From Flavobacteriales bacterium (GTDB lineage Bacteria > Bacteroidota > Bacteroidia > Flavobacteriales_D > Crocinitomicaceae), in the NCBI GenBank assembly GCA_947488235.1, contig CANLAQ010000008.1, positions 1-64,000 of the forward strand: a DNA stretch of 64,000 bases. Direction: 5' to 3'. Positions 24,833-33,680 of the stretch are shown here, piece after piece. The first letter of the stretch is position 1. Each line of letters opens with the position of its first letter. The notes below the pieces were generated by a model that was not told where the DNA came from, made no database searches, and saw nothing but the letters and a program-made list of their open reading frames with translations. A program made the position numbers and the translations under genes.

Positions 24833-25189
24833 TTAGACTTTAGAAATAAATAAATACACACCAAAAAATCCAACGGCAACGGACAATACAACATTAAGCA
24901 ATAAGAGTCCAAATTGTCCTTGTTGCATCAGGACTACATTTTCATAGGAGAAAGTACTAAAAGTGCTGAATCCACCACAGATACCAACCAGTAGAAGTGG
25001 ACTTATCCAATCATGCTTGGGATATTTTTGAAGGAGCATAAAAAATAAACCAAAAAGAAGACAGGCAATAATATTAGTGATAAAACTAGCCAATGGAAAA
25101 TTAAGTAATTTAAGTAAGCTTATTTTGCCGATGCCAAATCGCAGCAAACTACCCAAACCTCCACCAATAAATACGAGTAAGTAATTCAT
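24833..25189 (-). CDS. crcB: Fluoride channel Fluc/CrcB
   Basis: Dual-topology dimeric channel that lets fluoride leave the cell. The 118-aa protein has four membrane helices, GGGLGSLLRFGIG near the N-terminus, the Asn helix (FITNIIACLLFGLF) and the signature GICGGFSTFSTFSYE with the pore phenylalanines. Its start overlaps the PAP2 stop by 4 bp, so no fluoride riboswitch can sit directly upstream, and I see none in the operon leader. Confidence 0.95.
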   Translation of the reverse strand: MNYLLVFIGGGLGSLLRFGIGKISLLKLLNFPLASFITNIIACLLFGLFFMLLQKYPKHDWISPLLLVGICGGFSTFSTFSYENVVLMQQGQFGLLLLNVVLSVAVGFFGVYLFISKV

Positions 25190-25773
25190 CTGACTTGTTT
25201 TAAAAAGTATTTACTGACTATAAACCAACATAATTTTCCAATAAGTAGTCCGAGTAAAGCCCCAACAATTACATCGCTTAAATAATGCACGCCTAAATAA
25301 ATTCTGCTCCAACAAATCAGCATTCCAACCAGCAGCAGCAAGGTGAAAAACCATTTTTTCTCTCTTATGAAACTAGCGGATACAAAGGCTAAAAAACCAA
25401 AATAGTTAGCAGCATGAGAAGATACAAAGCCATATTGTCCACCCCTATAGAATTCTCCCGGTTTTGTCTCATGAAAATATAGAAGCGGTCTTAAATATAG
25501 ATTATGGGAAGGTCGGTAGCGTTGAAAAACCTCTTTAAATAGATGTACTGAAATTTGATCTGTAAGTAAAACGCAAAGGGCTATTCCAAGGGCAATGATA
25601 CCAAACTGACTCCAATTATATTTGCGCCATAAAAAGTAAGCACACAAGAGATAAAGCGGAATTAGGGTCCATTTTCCAGACAACACCCACATGATTGGAT
25701 CTGCAAAAGAATTGTGGTATCCATTTATGAATAAAACGATTTGTTGGTCTATATTTTTAAGCCAATCAATCAT
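25186..25773 (-). CDS. PAP2 family membrane phosphatase
   Basis: Type-2 phosphatidic-acid phosphatase fold acting on lipid phosphates or undecaprenyl pyrophosphate at the periplasmic face of the inner membrane. The 195-aa protein has about five helices and the three phosphatase boxes: [19 protein letters not shown] (Ser instead of Gly in the usual SGH) and [13 protein letters not shown]. It overlaps obgE by 8 bp and crcB by 4 bp in the same operon. UppP-type (BacA-independent) or lipid A phosphatase activity are both possible. Confidence 0.88.
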   Translation of the reverse strand: MIDWLKNIDQQIVLFINGYHNSFADPIMWVLSGKWTLIPLYLLCAYFLWRKYNWSQFGIIALGIALCVLLTDQISVHLFKEVFQRYRPSHNLYLRPLLYFHETKPGEFYRGGQYGFVSSHAANYFGFLAFVSASFIREKKWFFTLLLLVGMLICWSRIYLGVHYLSDVIVGALLGLLIGKLCWFIVSKYFLKQVR

Positions 25774-26758
25774 TATTCAGATGCTTCCATATCATATCTT
25801 TCAATTCAACCAATCCTTGTTGGGCAACAGAAGAGATAAACAAATAAGGAATATCTGGAATTTCAGATTTCATTTGCTCCATCATTTCTTCGTCTAGCAT
25901 ATCTGATTTTGTAATTGCGAGAATCCGTTCTTTATCCAAAAGTTCTGGATTGAACATAGACAACTCATTCAGCAATACTTTGTATTCATCTTGTATCGAT
26001 GGACTGTCTGCTGGAATCATAAAGAGCAAAAGCGAATTCCTTTCAATATGCCTCAAAAAACGCAAGCCTAATCCTTTACCAGTATGCGCTCCTTCAATAA
26101 TTCCTGGAATATCCGCCATGATAAACGAACGGAAGTCTCGGTAAAATACCATACCTAAATTAGGCCTTACCGTTGTAAATGCATAATCTCCAATTTCGGG
26201 TTTTGCAGATGAAATAACCGATAGCAAAGTGCTTTTCCCAGCATTTGGAAAGCCAACTAGACCAACATCGGCCAATAATTTAAGTTCTAGAATCCTCCAA
26301 CTTTCCAATCCTTCTTCACCAGGCTGAGCATATCTAGGAGTTCGGTTGGTGGGTGATTTGAATTGATTATTCCCTAATCCACCACGGCCACCTCGTTGAA
26401 TAATTTGTTCTTCTCCGTCGGCTGTGATTTCAAATAAAACCTCACCCGTTTCAGCATCTTTAGCAATAGTTCCTAAGGGAACATCAATGTAAACATCATT
26501 GCCTTGTGAACCTGTTTTTAAATTTCCGGCACCATGAGTACCGTGACTTGCTTTGATGTGTTTGTGAAATTTCAGGTGCAGTAAAGTCCACAATTGCTTA
26601 TTTCCTTTTACGATTACATGTCCTCCACGGCCTCCATCTCCACCGTCTGGTCCACCTAGAGGGATGTATTTTTCTCTACGAAAGTGAGTCGAACCACCAC
26701 CACCTGTACCGGAAGTACAATGGATTTTAACATAATCTACAAAATTATCTGAGGCCAT
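25766..26758 (-). CDS. obgE: GTPase ObgE/CgtA
   Basis: Ribosome-associated GTPase for 50S assembly and stress control. The 330-aa protein has the glycine-rich Obg fold ([20 protein letters not shown], about 1-158) and the G domain with [12 protein letters not shown] (G1), [16 protein letters not shown] (G3) and TKSD (G4). The C-terminal OCT domain is absent, as in many Bacteroidota. It lies between adk and the PAP2 gene in a tight operon. Confidence 0.96.
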   Translation of the reverse strand: MASDNFVDYVKIHCTSGTGGGGSTHFRREKYIPLGGPDGGDGGRGGHVIVKGNKQLWTLLHLKFHKHIKASHGTHGAGNLKTGSQGNDVYIDVPLGTIAKDAETGEVLFEITADGEEQIIQRGGRGGLGNNQFKSPTNRTPRYAQPGEEGLESWRILELKLLADVGLVGFPNAGKSTLLSVISSAKPEIGDYAFTTVRPNLGMVFYRDFRSFIMADIPGIIEGAHTGKGLGLRFLRHIERNSLLLFMIPADSPSIQDEYKVLLNELSMFNPELLDKERILAITKSDMLDEEMMEQMKSEIPDIPYLFISSVAQQGLVELKDMIWKHLNND

Positions 26759-26766
26759 ATTTAGGC

Positions 26767-27339
26767 TTAAAGTGCATCAATAGCGGTAAATAATCGATGG
26801 GTTATTTCATCAATTGTTCCTGTACCTTGAATTGCGGTTAATTTATTTTGTGCCTGATAAAAAGCTTTAACGGGCGCTGTATCCTTATTGTAAATACTGA
26901 TCCTTCTTTCAATGATGACAGGATCTGCATCATCAGTTCTTCCACTTACTTCAGCACGACCGAGTAAGCGTTTTTTTAATTCCTCTTCTTCCACTTCTAA
27001 GGACAACATAATTGATATTTCAGTAGATAAACTTTGAAGTAATTCATCTAATGCTTCCGCTTGCGCATTCGTTCTTGGAAATCCATCAAAAATAAAACCT
27101 TTTGCATTGGAGTGAAGCACGACTTCAGCCTTTAGCATTTCAATGGTTACTTCGTCTGGAACTAATTTTCCAACATCCATAAAAGTTCTGGCCAGAATTC
27201 CTAAGGGAGTGTTTTCTTTTAAATGTGTTCTAAAAATATCTCCTGTGGAAAGGTGAATTAAATCATATTTCTCAATAAGTCGCTCAGATTGAGTTCCTTT
27301 TCCTGCTCCTGGAGGTCCGAATAATACAATGTTTAACAT
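26767..27339 (-). CDS. adk: Adenylate kinase
   Basis: Interconverts ATP + AMP and 2 ADP. The 190-aa short form has [15 protein letters not shown] (P-loop), [26 protein letters not shown] and [20 protein letters not shown] in family order. The long zinc-binding LID is missing, typical of Bacteroidota. Second gene of hpt-adk-obg-PAP2-crcB. Confidence 0.96.
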   Translation of the reverse strand: MLNIVLFGPPGAGKGTQSERLIEKYDLIHLSTGDIFRTHLKENTPLGILARTFMDVGKLVPDEVTIEMLKAEVVLHSNAKGFIFDGFPRTNAQAEALDELLQSLSTEISIMLSLEVEEEELKKRLLGRAEVSGRTDDADPVIIERRISIYNKDTAPVKAFYQAQNKLTAIQGTGTIDEITHRLFTAIDAL

Positions 27340-27346
27340 AATTAAT

Positions 27347-27883
27347 CTATTTCTTTAATTGGTATATTGAACTCAAATTCCTTCCTAATTGATCATAATC
27401 TAAACCGTAACCAACCACAAAATCATCAGGAATTTCAAAACCAACATAATTCGGTTTTTGCTTCCCTTTGAAGGCACTTGGTTTATAAAGTAAACTGCAG
27501 ACAGCAATCGAATTGGGTTGCGATGATTTTAAAAGAGTCATCACTTTATCAATTGTAATGCCTGTATCAACAATATCTTCTAAAATAATAATATCCCGTC
27601 CTTTAATTGGGGAATTAAGTCCAATTAATTCATCAACTCTCCCACTTGTATTGGTTCCATGATAAGAGCTAACTTTAATAAAAGATATTTCCACATTACT
27701 GCGCATGGCCTTCATTAAATCACTCGAAAACATAAAGGCACCATTTAATATCGATAAGAAAAGAATGTTTTTTCCTTGATAATCTTTTTCTATAGACGCG
27801 GCTAGGGCAGCCACTTTTTCAAGAATGTCTGTCGATGGAATAAAAACCTCAAAATGTTTGTCGTGAAGTTGAATCTCGTTCAT
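27347..27883 (-). CDS. hpt: Hypoxanthine-guanine phosphoribosyltransferase
   Basis: Salvages hypoxanthine and guanine with PRPP to IMP and GMP. The 178-aa protein shows LFLSILNGAFMFSSDLMKAM, the PRPP motif IIILEDIVDTGITIDKV, and the C-terminal DFVVGYGLDYDQLGRNL. It heads the purine/GTPase operon; a TACCTTTG box lies 14 nt before its ATG. Together with divergent purK it makes a small purine neighbourhood. Confidence 0.95.
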   Translation of the reverse strand: MNEIQLHDKHFEVFIPSTDILEKVAALAASIEKDYQGKNILFLSILNGAFMFSSDLMKAMRSNVEISFIKVSSYHGTNTSGRVDELIGLNSPIKGRDIIILEDIVDTGITIDKVMTLLKSSQPNSIAVCSLLYKPSAFKGKQKPNYVGFEIPDDFVVGYGLDYDQLGRNLSSIYQLKK

Positions 27884-27897
27884 ACAAAAGTTAAAAT

Positions 27898-27905
27898 CAA
27901 AGGTA
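27898..27905 (-). promoter_or_regulatory. -7 box TACCTTTG of the hpt operon
   Basis: Exact TAnnTTTG match on the minus strand, 14 nt before the hpt ATG. No spaced TTG was seen. Confidence 0.5.
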
Positions 27906-27976
27906 GCTATTTATTGGGACATGAAGATACAAATGCAATATTTTGACAAGGATTCTCTATTTTTCCGTGGCTTCCT

Positions 27977-27984
27977 TATCTTTG
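27977..27984 (+). promoter_or_regulatory. -7 box TATCTTTG directly before purK
   Basis: Order TATCTTTG, TTGCC, ATG. It places transcription start at or next to the ATG at 27990 and makes the track start at 27921 unlikely. Confidence 0.5.
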
Positions 27985-27989
27985 TTGCC

Positions 27990-29138
27990 ATGAAACCACA
28001 AAATATAGGTGAACATACTCCTGTTGGAATTTTAGGGGGAGGTCAATTGGGCAAAATGCTCATCCAAGCCGCGAGTGATCTAAATATTCACATGCATTGT
28101 CTAGATGAAGATCCAAATGCTCCTTGTGCAGCGCTTGCGCATTCCTACACCATTGGATCGATAAGAGATTTCGATACAGTTCTGAATTTTGGTCGCAGTA
28201 AAAAAATTGTTACCGTAGAAATTGAGAATGTAAATATAGAAGCGCTGGAACTTCTTGAAAAAGAAGGTGTTTTGGTGTATCCACAACCTGCTGTTTTGAG
28301 ATTGATCAAAGATAAAGGAATTCAAAAATCATTTTATACGCAACAAAATATTCCAACTGCACCATTTCAGTTGTATGAGAATAAGCAAGGAATACTGAAT
28401 GCAGGAATCAAATTTCCCTTCGTTCAAAAATTATGCACAGGTGGTTACGACGGAAAAGGAGTTCAGGTAATTAATACGATCGAAGATTATTCCAAATTAT
28501 TTGACGCACCTTCAATTGTTGAAGACAAGATTGAATTTTCAAAAGAAATATCAATAATTGTGTCCCGCAATGCTAAAGGGGAAACTTCAACTTTTCCTGC
28601 TGTTGAATGTGAATTCAATCCGCAAGCAAATTTGGTAGAATTTCAATTTTCACCAGCAGCAATTTCACCAGCAGTAGAAAAAGAAGCCGCATTGATAGCG
28701 ACGAAAATAATCACTGAAATGAATATGGTGGGTCTTTTAGCGGTAGAATTTTTCCTAGATCATGAAGAGCGATTAATGGTGAATGAAATGGCACCCAGAC
28801 CTCACAACAGTGGACATCATACGATCGAATGCTGCGAAACTTCACAATTTGCTCAACATCTTAGGGCAATTCTTAATTTACCTCTTGGTAACACAAGTTT
28901 GCGTTGCCCAGGAGCCATGCTGAATTTACTGGGTGAACCAGGTTTTGAAGGAGCGGTGTATTATGATGGTCTCGAAGAAGTGTTAACGCATAAAGGAACT
29001 TTTGTGCATTTGTACGGAAAAGAACATACCAAACCATTTCGCAAAATGGGACATATTACACTTATTGGAGCAACAGTAGAAGAAGTGAAGGAGCGTTCTT
29101 CTCAAGTTAAAGGCATGTTAAAAGTTATTGCTAGATAA
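27990..29138 (+). CDS. purK: 5-(carboxyamino)imidazole ribonucleotide synthase
   Basis: ATP-grasp enzyme that makes N5-CAIR from AIR, bicarbonate and ATP in purine synthesis. With the ATG at 27990 the protein is 382 aa: PVGILGGGQLGKMLIQAASD at the N-terminus, the ATP-grasp core (FPFVQKLCTGGYDGKGVQV), and LMVNEMAPRPHNSGHHTIE, the PurK signature. The 23 extra residues of the track start lie over the promoter and are not family-like. PurE is not in the window. Confidence 0.93.
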   Translation: MKPQNIGEHTPVGILGGGQLGKMLIQAASDLNIHMHCLDEDPNAPCAALAHSYTIGSIRDFDTVLNFGRSKKIVTVEIENVNIEALELLEKEGVLVYPQPAVLRLIKDKGIQKSFYTQQNIPTAPFQLYENKQGILNAGIKFPFVQKLCTGGYDGKGVQVINTIEDYSKLFDAPSIVEDKIEFSKEISIIVSRNAKGETSTFPAVECEFNPQANLVEFQFSPAAISPAVEKEAALIATKIITEMNMVGLLAVEFFLDHEERLMVNEMAPRPHNSGHHTIECCETSQFAQHLRAILNLPLGNTSLRCPGAMLNLLGEPGFEGAVYYDGLEEVLTHKGTFVHLYGKEHTKPFRKMGHITLIGATVEEVKERSSQVKGMLKVIAR

Positions 29139-29190
29139 TAATCAATAAGAATTATTGATATATTTATACAACAAATTAAACTTGCGCCTT

Positions 29191-29931
29191 ATGGAATTCT
29201 TTAAAAGAAACTTTTCGATTATTTTAATAAGTTTTGCTGTTATTATAACAGGCATTATACTTGGAAATTCCTATTTATCTAAAGGCAAGCCAGATCCTGT
29301 AATTAGCGTAACGGGATTGGGTGAAAAAACTTTTGATAGTGATCTAATTGTATGGCGCGCCAATTTTTCAAGAAATAATTTAGATTTAAAACAGGCTTAT
29401 GCTGATTTGAATGCTGACATGAAAAAAGTTAAGTCTTACTTAATTTCGAAGGGCATTAAAGAAAATGATGTTGTCTTTGAAGCAGCGGACATTCAAAAAC
29501 AATATGAAACTGAATATGATGAAAATGGAAATGAGAGATCCACTTATTTTTCTGGTTACCTATTAAATCAAAGTTTAAAGGTGCAATCTAAGCAGGTAGA
29601 TTTAATTGAAAGAACCTCCCGAGAAGTTTCACAATTGATAGATGCTGGGATTGAATTAAATTCAAATGCACCCGAGTATTATTACACTCAATTGGCTCAA
29701 TTAAAAATTAAAATGATTGAACAAGCAACTAAGGATGCATATAACAGAGCGGAAAAAATTGCTGAAAACGGGGGAGGAAGTCTAGGGAATATGCTTTCAG
29801 CTGAAATGGGTGTTTTTCAGATTACTGCTGAAAATTCTTCTGAAGCTTATGATTGGGGAGGTAGTTTTAACACAACGGCCCGCAGGAAAACTGCCAACAT
29901 TACGATTCGACTAAAATACGAGATTGATTAA
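29191..29931 (+). CDS. SIMPL domain (DUF541) protein, membrane-anchored periplasmic
   Basis: The 246-aa protein starts at ATG 29191 with one membrane helix (SIILISFAVIITGIILGNSYL) and then a SIMPL domain: VISVTGLGEKTFDSDLIVWRA, SYLISKGIKENDVVFEA, YFSGYLLNQSLKVQSKQVD and the C-terminal RRKTANITIRLKYEI. SIMPL/YggE proteins face the periplasm and are linked to oxidative-stress tolerance in E. coli, with unclear mechanism. The 12 extra track residues lie over a near-consensus box (TAAACTTG). A small membrane protein follows 24 bp later. Confidence 0.88.
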   Translation: MEFFKRNFSIILISFAVIITGIILGNSYLSKGKPDPVISVTGLGEKTFDSDLIVWRANFSRNNLDLKQAYADLNADMKKVKSYLISKGIKENDVVFEAADIQKQYETEYDENGNERSTYFSGYLLNQSLKVQSKQVDLIERTSREVSQLIDAGIELNSNAPEYYYTQLAQLKIKMIEQATKDAYNRAEKIAENGGGSLGNMLSAEMGVFQITAENSSEAYDWGGSFNTTARRKTANITIRLKYEID

Positions 29932-29955
29932 ATTCTTAGTCTATTTTGTCTCATA

Positions 29956-30384
29956 GTGTCAAAAACAAATATTAAGCGAATCAAAACTAAATTCACTTTG
30001 ACAAAAATCTATCGCTTCACTTCAATTATTTTTAGAGTATTAAATGCCATTGCTGCTGTACTCATATTATTTTTAAATCTTGTTTTTTCACGACTGGCAG
30101 AAGAAGACGAAATGTCACTCCTTCCGCCTTTATTGTTTTGTGTGTTTAGTGTTATTGTAATTACTTTTTTTCATAAAACTTCAGCTGAAAGTCTATTATC
30201 GAAAGTCTTACAAGTAATTTCTGTTGCATTCATTGCCTCAACAATCGCTGTCTCATTTTATTTAATATTAGGAATAATCGGAAATTTCGGAAGTTACTTA
30301 GCGCTGATTTTTCTGAGTGTTTTGTTGGTGATAAGTATTCCGCTCTTATACTTTGTTATTAGAGATAGAAAGTATGCTGGCTAG
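29956..30384 (+). CDS. Four-helix membrane protein of unknown function, GTG start
   Basis: The 142-aa protein begins at GTG 29956 with a basic N-terminus (MSKTNIKRIKTKFTLTKIYR) and has four hydrophobic segments, among them VLNAIAAVLILFLNLVF and FGSYLALIFLSVLLVISIPLL. No family is recognised. No ATG is available near the start. It may be cotranscribed with the SIMPL gene. Confidence 0.6.
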   Translation: MSKTNIKRIKTKFTLTKIYRFTSIIFRVLNAIAAVLILFLNLVFSRLAEEDEMSLLPPLLFCVFSVIVITFFHKTSAESLLSKVLQVISVAFIASTIAVSFYLILGIIGNFGSYLALIFLSVLLVISIPLLYFVIRDRKYAG

Positions 30385-30462
30385 AGTCAGTTAGAAAAAA
30401 AAGTCTTAGTCAAAAGTAAACCAGGTGGTCGCAGTACCAATTACGAATTATCGGCAGATTAA

Positions 30463-31788
30463 TTACAATAGATCATTTGCCAAATTAGCCAATTCTGATC
30501 GTTCGCCTTTTTCTAGTTTAACATTCGTAAAAAGTTCTTGATTCTTTAAACGATCGATGAGGTAAGCTAGGCCATTACTGTTTTCATCCAGATACGGTGA
30601 GTCTATTTGGTGCACATCTCCAGTAAAAATAATTTTCGTATTCTCACCAGCTCTTGTGATGATGGTTTTAACTTCGTGAGGGGTTAGATTTTGAGCTTCA
30701 TCAACGATAAATAAAATATTGGATAGGCTCCTTCCACGAATGAAGGCTAGTGGAGTAATAATAATTTTACCATTGTCCTGCATTTCCTGAATAGCCCTAT
30801 TCTTTTTCTCGTTTTCGCCAAATTGTGACTTGATAAACTTCAGATTATCCCACAATGGTTCCATATAAGGTCCTATTTTATCGTTAGCATCACCCGGAAG
30901 AAAACCAATTTCACGATTTGAAAGTGGAACAATAGGTCGTGCTAGAATAATTTGATTGTAGTTTTTATGTTGTTCCAAAGCAGCAGCAAGCGCAAGTAAG
31001 GTCTTTCCTGTTCCTGCGACACCTTGTAGCGCTACTAATTTGACATCATCGTTTAAAAGAGCGTGAAAAGCAAAGGTCTGTTCGGCATTTTTAGGTTTGA
31101 TACCATAAATAAATTCTTTTTCAATGCGCTCCAACTTATCGCTTACATGATTGTAAAAAGCTAGGGTAGAGGTTTTACCATTTTTTAAAATGTAGTAGCC
31201 ATTTACTTCCTTTTGATCTCCCAAAATACCATTTTCATCGATTTCTCCTTTGATGAAAATATCTCTCATGATATCTGAATCCACATTTTCTATTCCATAA
31301 GAGCTGGCTTTTTTTAAATCGTCACTGCTCACTTTTCCTGTTTCGTAATCTTCAGACATCAGTCCTAAAGCCTTTGCTTTGATTCGAAGATTGATGTCTT
31401 TGGTAACAAGTACCACTAAATGATTAAGTTCTTGCTCTTTTAAATATAAAGCAGCATTAATTATTTTATGATCATTTTTAGCTGATGAATATACTTGTTC
31501 TGCATTTACCAATGTCGGTTGATTTTCCATTACTATTTTAAATTTCCCTAGAGATTTGCCTAATGAAATCCATTCTTGTAAAGAGCCTTTAACAGAAAGT
31601 TTGTCTATAAATCGGATCACCTCACGAGCACAAAAGTTTTTTGTGTCATTCCCAACTTTAAACTTGTCAAGTTCCTCTAAAACCGTAATTGGAATGGTAA
31701 CATTGTTATTTTTAAAATTAGTAATGGATTGATGGTCGTGTAATAGTACAGAGGTGTCAAGCACAAATATTTTTTCTTTCTTCATCAT
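30463..31788 (-). CDS. PhoH family protein with N-terminal PIN domain (PhoH2 type)
   Basis: Fusion of a PIN ribonuclease domain (about 1-150: FVLDTSVLLHDHQSI, LVVLVTKDINLRIKA with conserved acids) to a PhoH ATPase/helicase domain (about 235-441). The latter has ALQGVAGTGKTLLALAAALE (Walker A) and LFIVDEAQNLTPHEVKTIIT (Walker B) followed by FTGDVHQID. PhoH2 proteins in mycobacteria unwind and cleave RNA, so an RNA-decay role is likely. Length 441 aa is normal for the family. Stand-alone gene. Confidence 0.94.
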   Translation of the reverse strand: MMKKEKIFVLDTSVLLHDHQSITNFKNNNVTIPITVLEELDKFKVGNDTKNFCAREVIRFIDKLSVKGSLQEWISLGKSLGKFKIVMENQPTLVNAEQVYSSAKNDHKIINAALYLKEQELNHLVVLVTKDINLRIKAKALGLMSEDYETGKVSSDDLKKASSYGIENVDSDIMRDIFIKGEIDENGILGDQKEVNGYYILKNGKTSTLAFYNHVSDKLERIEKEFIYGIKPKNAEQTFAFHALLNDDVKLVALQGVAGTGKTLLALAAALEQHKNYNQIILARPIVPLSNREIGFLPGDANDKIGPYMEPLWDNLKFIKSQFGENEKKNRAIQEMQDNGKIIITPLAFIRGRSLSNILFIVDEAQNLTPHEVKTIITRAGENTKIIFTGDVHQIDSPYLDENSNGLAYLIDRLKNQELFTNVKLEKGERSELANLANDLL

Positions 31789-31963
31789 CTTTTTTAGTAA
31801 AATTAAAAAATATTGAACATCTCAATCGGACAAAATAAAGGAATATTTACAATGGATTGTTCATATTAACAGTTGCTTAATAATTACCTTACATTGGAGT
31901 GGAAGTTTCTTGAGTTATCTTTTGGAGATCTATTGGGAACTTTCGTATTTATGTTGGAACCTA

Positions 31964-32641
31964 CTATATTTTCTTCAAGCTGGTAAAAACCAAATCATTT
32001 AAGAATTCAATTATTTCACTTTCTTCTTTTTTGTTACCAAAATCAGTGAGTGATGGCAAATTATTCATGAAGAAATTCTGAAAATGTGCCATTTCAATTA
32101 TTGTGGAAGCTAAGGATTTAGGATATTTATATTTTGGAGAACATTCTAATATAATAGTTCCAATGACAGCACATAGGTCTTTGTAGGGTTTGAAAAAATG
32201 CTTTTTATTGTCTTCTTCCACCTGTTTTGTCAAATATGCCTTTGATCCTTCTGAGATAATAATCTGATGTAATAAACTTTCGTTTAAATAGCTTGTTTTT
32301 TCATCATCTTCAACTGCTGTAGCCAAAAGTTTAATTATTCTTTTTAGTTTTTCAGTTGGTTTTTTTATGTTATTGGTATGAAAACTTATCTGGAATTCGA
32401 GCCAACCCCAATACCAAGCGGTAAGGTAAATCAATAACTTATGTTTGTTTTCAAAGTATCGGTAAATACCAGCTTCTGTCGTACCAATATCTTCAGCAAG
32501 TTTCTTGAAAGTAAACGACTCAAAACCGGATTTGTAAATTAACTGAACACTATGCTTTAGAATTTTCTTTCCTAATTCCGAACTTTCCGGGTTACGGATG
32601 AAAAGTGCTTCATTCATTTTTATTTGCAATTGTAATTTCAT
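31964..32641 (-). CDS. TetR family transcriptional regulator
   Basis: The 225-aa protein has an N-terminal HTH of the TetR type: ILKHSVQLIYKSGFESFTFK, then KLAEDIGTTEAGIYRYFENK with the GxYxYF core. The C-terminal helical ligand domain is not recognisable. It is divergent from the bestrophin-carbonic anhydrase pair. A palindrome lies in the shared intergenic region, so it most likely represses or controls that pair and itself. ATG 32641 agrees with related proteins that carry about ten residues before NExLxxRNP; 32617 is an alternative. Confidence 0.92.
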   Translation of the reverse strand: MKLQLQIKMNEALFIRNPESSELGKKILKHSVQLIYKSGFESFTFKKLAEDIGTTEAGIYRYFENKHKLLIYLTAWYWGWLEFQISFHTNNIKKPTEKLKRIIKLLATAVEDDEKTSYLNESLLHQIIISEGSKAYLTKQVEEDNKKHFFKPYKDLCAVIGTIILECSPKYKYPKSLASTIIEMAHFQNFFMNNLPSLTDFGNKKEESEIIEFLNDLVFTSLKKI

Positions 32642-32674
32642 GATAATGATTTATTCCTTTTTTAGAGGAAGTGA

Positions 32675-32682
32675 CAAAGCTA
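32675..32682 (-). promoter_or_regulatory. -7 box TAGCTTTG of the tetR gene
   Basis: Exact TAnnTTTG on the minus strand, 33 nt before the tetR ATG. Confidence 0.55.
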
Positions 32683-32706
32683 CGAAAAATATTTTTACAA
32701 TTATTT

Positions 32707-32725
32707 ATGATAGTAATGCTATCAT
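32707..32725. promoter_or_regulatory. Candidate TetR operator ATGATAG-N5-CTATCAT
   Basis: A perfect inverted repeat with 7-bp arms and a 5-nt spacer lies between the divergent tetR and bestrophin promoters. Its right half covers the place where the -33 element of the bestrophin promoter should be (box TATCTTTG at 32741). Size, symmetry and position fit a TetR-dimer operator that blocks RNA polymerase. Confidence 0.65.
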
Positions 32726-32740
32726 TTTATATTTAATATA

Positions 32741-32748
32741 TATCTTTG
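32741..32748 (+). promoter_or_regulatory. -7 box TATCTTTG of the bestrophin operon
   Basis: Exact TAnnTTTG, 20 nt before the ATG at 32769. It shows that the long N-terminal extension in the ORF track is not translated. Confidence 0.6.
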
Positions 32749-32768
32749 CTGAAATATTAGATCAAATT

Positions 32769-33659
32769 ATGCTACTAAATAAACGGATACCTATTTACTA
32801 TATCTTAAACAAGGTCAAATATGATTTAATAATTGTATTACTTGTTTCTTTATCCGTTCTATTTATTACAGACAGGTACAAAGCAATATTACCTGAAATG
32901 CCTTTGACGATTCCAGCTTTCATCGGAACTGCCATATCGATTTTACTTTCATTTAAACTGAGTCAATCTTACGATAGATGGTGGGAAGCTCGAAAAGTAT
33001 GGGGCGCAATCGTTAACGACTCGCGAAGTTTAGTAATTCAATTACAAACCTTGACTGCCGAAGGAAATGACGAAACAATTAAAAAAATTGCATTTAGACA
33101 AATTGCTTGGTGTCATTCATTGGGTCAATCTCTAAGAGGATTGAACGCCACGCATAATTTAGAAAGTTTTATCTCTGAACAAGACTTGAAAGAAATAAAA
33201 CTTCATAACAACAAGCCCTTGGCGCTTCTTCAATTGAACGCGAAAGATATAAAGCAACTTAAAGATTTACATCAATTAGATGTTTTTTCACAAGTTCAAT
33301 TAGATAATACCTTAGTGCGACTTTGTGATGCTCAAGGAAAATGTGAACGCATTAAAACAACTATATTTCCTGTTACCTATCGTCTTTTTCTTCAGGGTTT
33401 AATTTATCTTTTTGTTATTACACTTGCTATTTCTTTAAGAGTAGACGGATTGTTCGAAACGCCACTTTTAATAGCTATTTCAACATCATTTTTCTTATTA
33501 GAAAAGTCAGCTAAACATATGCAAGATCCTTTTGAAAATAGACCTACAGATACAGCAATGACTGCTATTGCTAGAACGATAGAAATAAATATTAAGCAGC
33601 TACTAAAGGAATCCGAAATCCCTGATGTGCATCAAGCAGAAGGATTTTTCTTAAAATAA
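32769..33659 (+). CDS. Bestrophin family anion channel
   Basis: Inner-membrane pentameric channel family (RFP-TM); eukaryotic members conduct chloride and bicarbonate. With ATG 32769 the protein is 296 aa: MLLNKRIPIYYILNKVKYDL, two membrane helices, then FKLSQSYDRWWEARKVWGAI, the family signature after the pore. Two more helices (GLIYLFVITLAISLRV, PLLIAISTSFFLL) and the C-terminal HMQDPFENRPTDTAMTAIAR follow. The track start 57 codons upstream covers the operator and promoter and is wrong. Directly downstream lies a beta-carbonic anhydrase, suggesting bicarbonate as substrate. Confidence 0.92.
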   Translation: MLLNKRIPIYYILNKVKYDLIIVLLVSLSVLFITDRYKAILPEMPLTIPAFIGTAISILLSFKLSQSYDRWWEARKVWGAIVNDSRSLVIQLQTLTAEGNDETIKKIAFRQIAWCHSLGQSLRGLNATHNLESFISEQDLKEIKLHNNKPLALLQLNAKDIKQLKDLHQLDVFSQVQLDNTLVRLCDAQGKCERIKTTIFPVTYRLFLQGLIYLFVITLAISLRVDGLFETPLLIAISTSFFLLEKSAKHMQDPFENRPTDTAMTAIARTIEINIKQLLKESEIPDVHQAEGFFLK

Positions 33660-33680
33660 TCAATTAAAAATCAAAAAAAC

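Noticed and set aside
25190-25300. Fluoride riboswitch before crcB
   Set aside because: The crcB start overlaps the upstream coding gene; no leader exists for a riboswitch.
32598-32768. 57-residue N-terminal extension of bestrophin
   Set aside because: It covers the tetR promoter, the palindrome and the bestrophin promoter; the family start is at ATG 32769.
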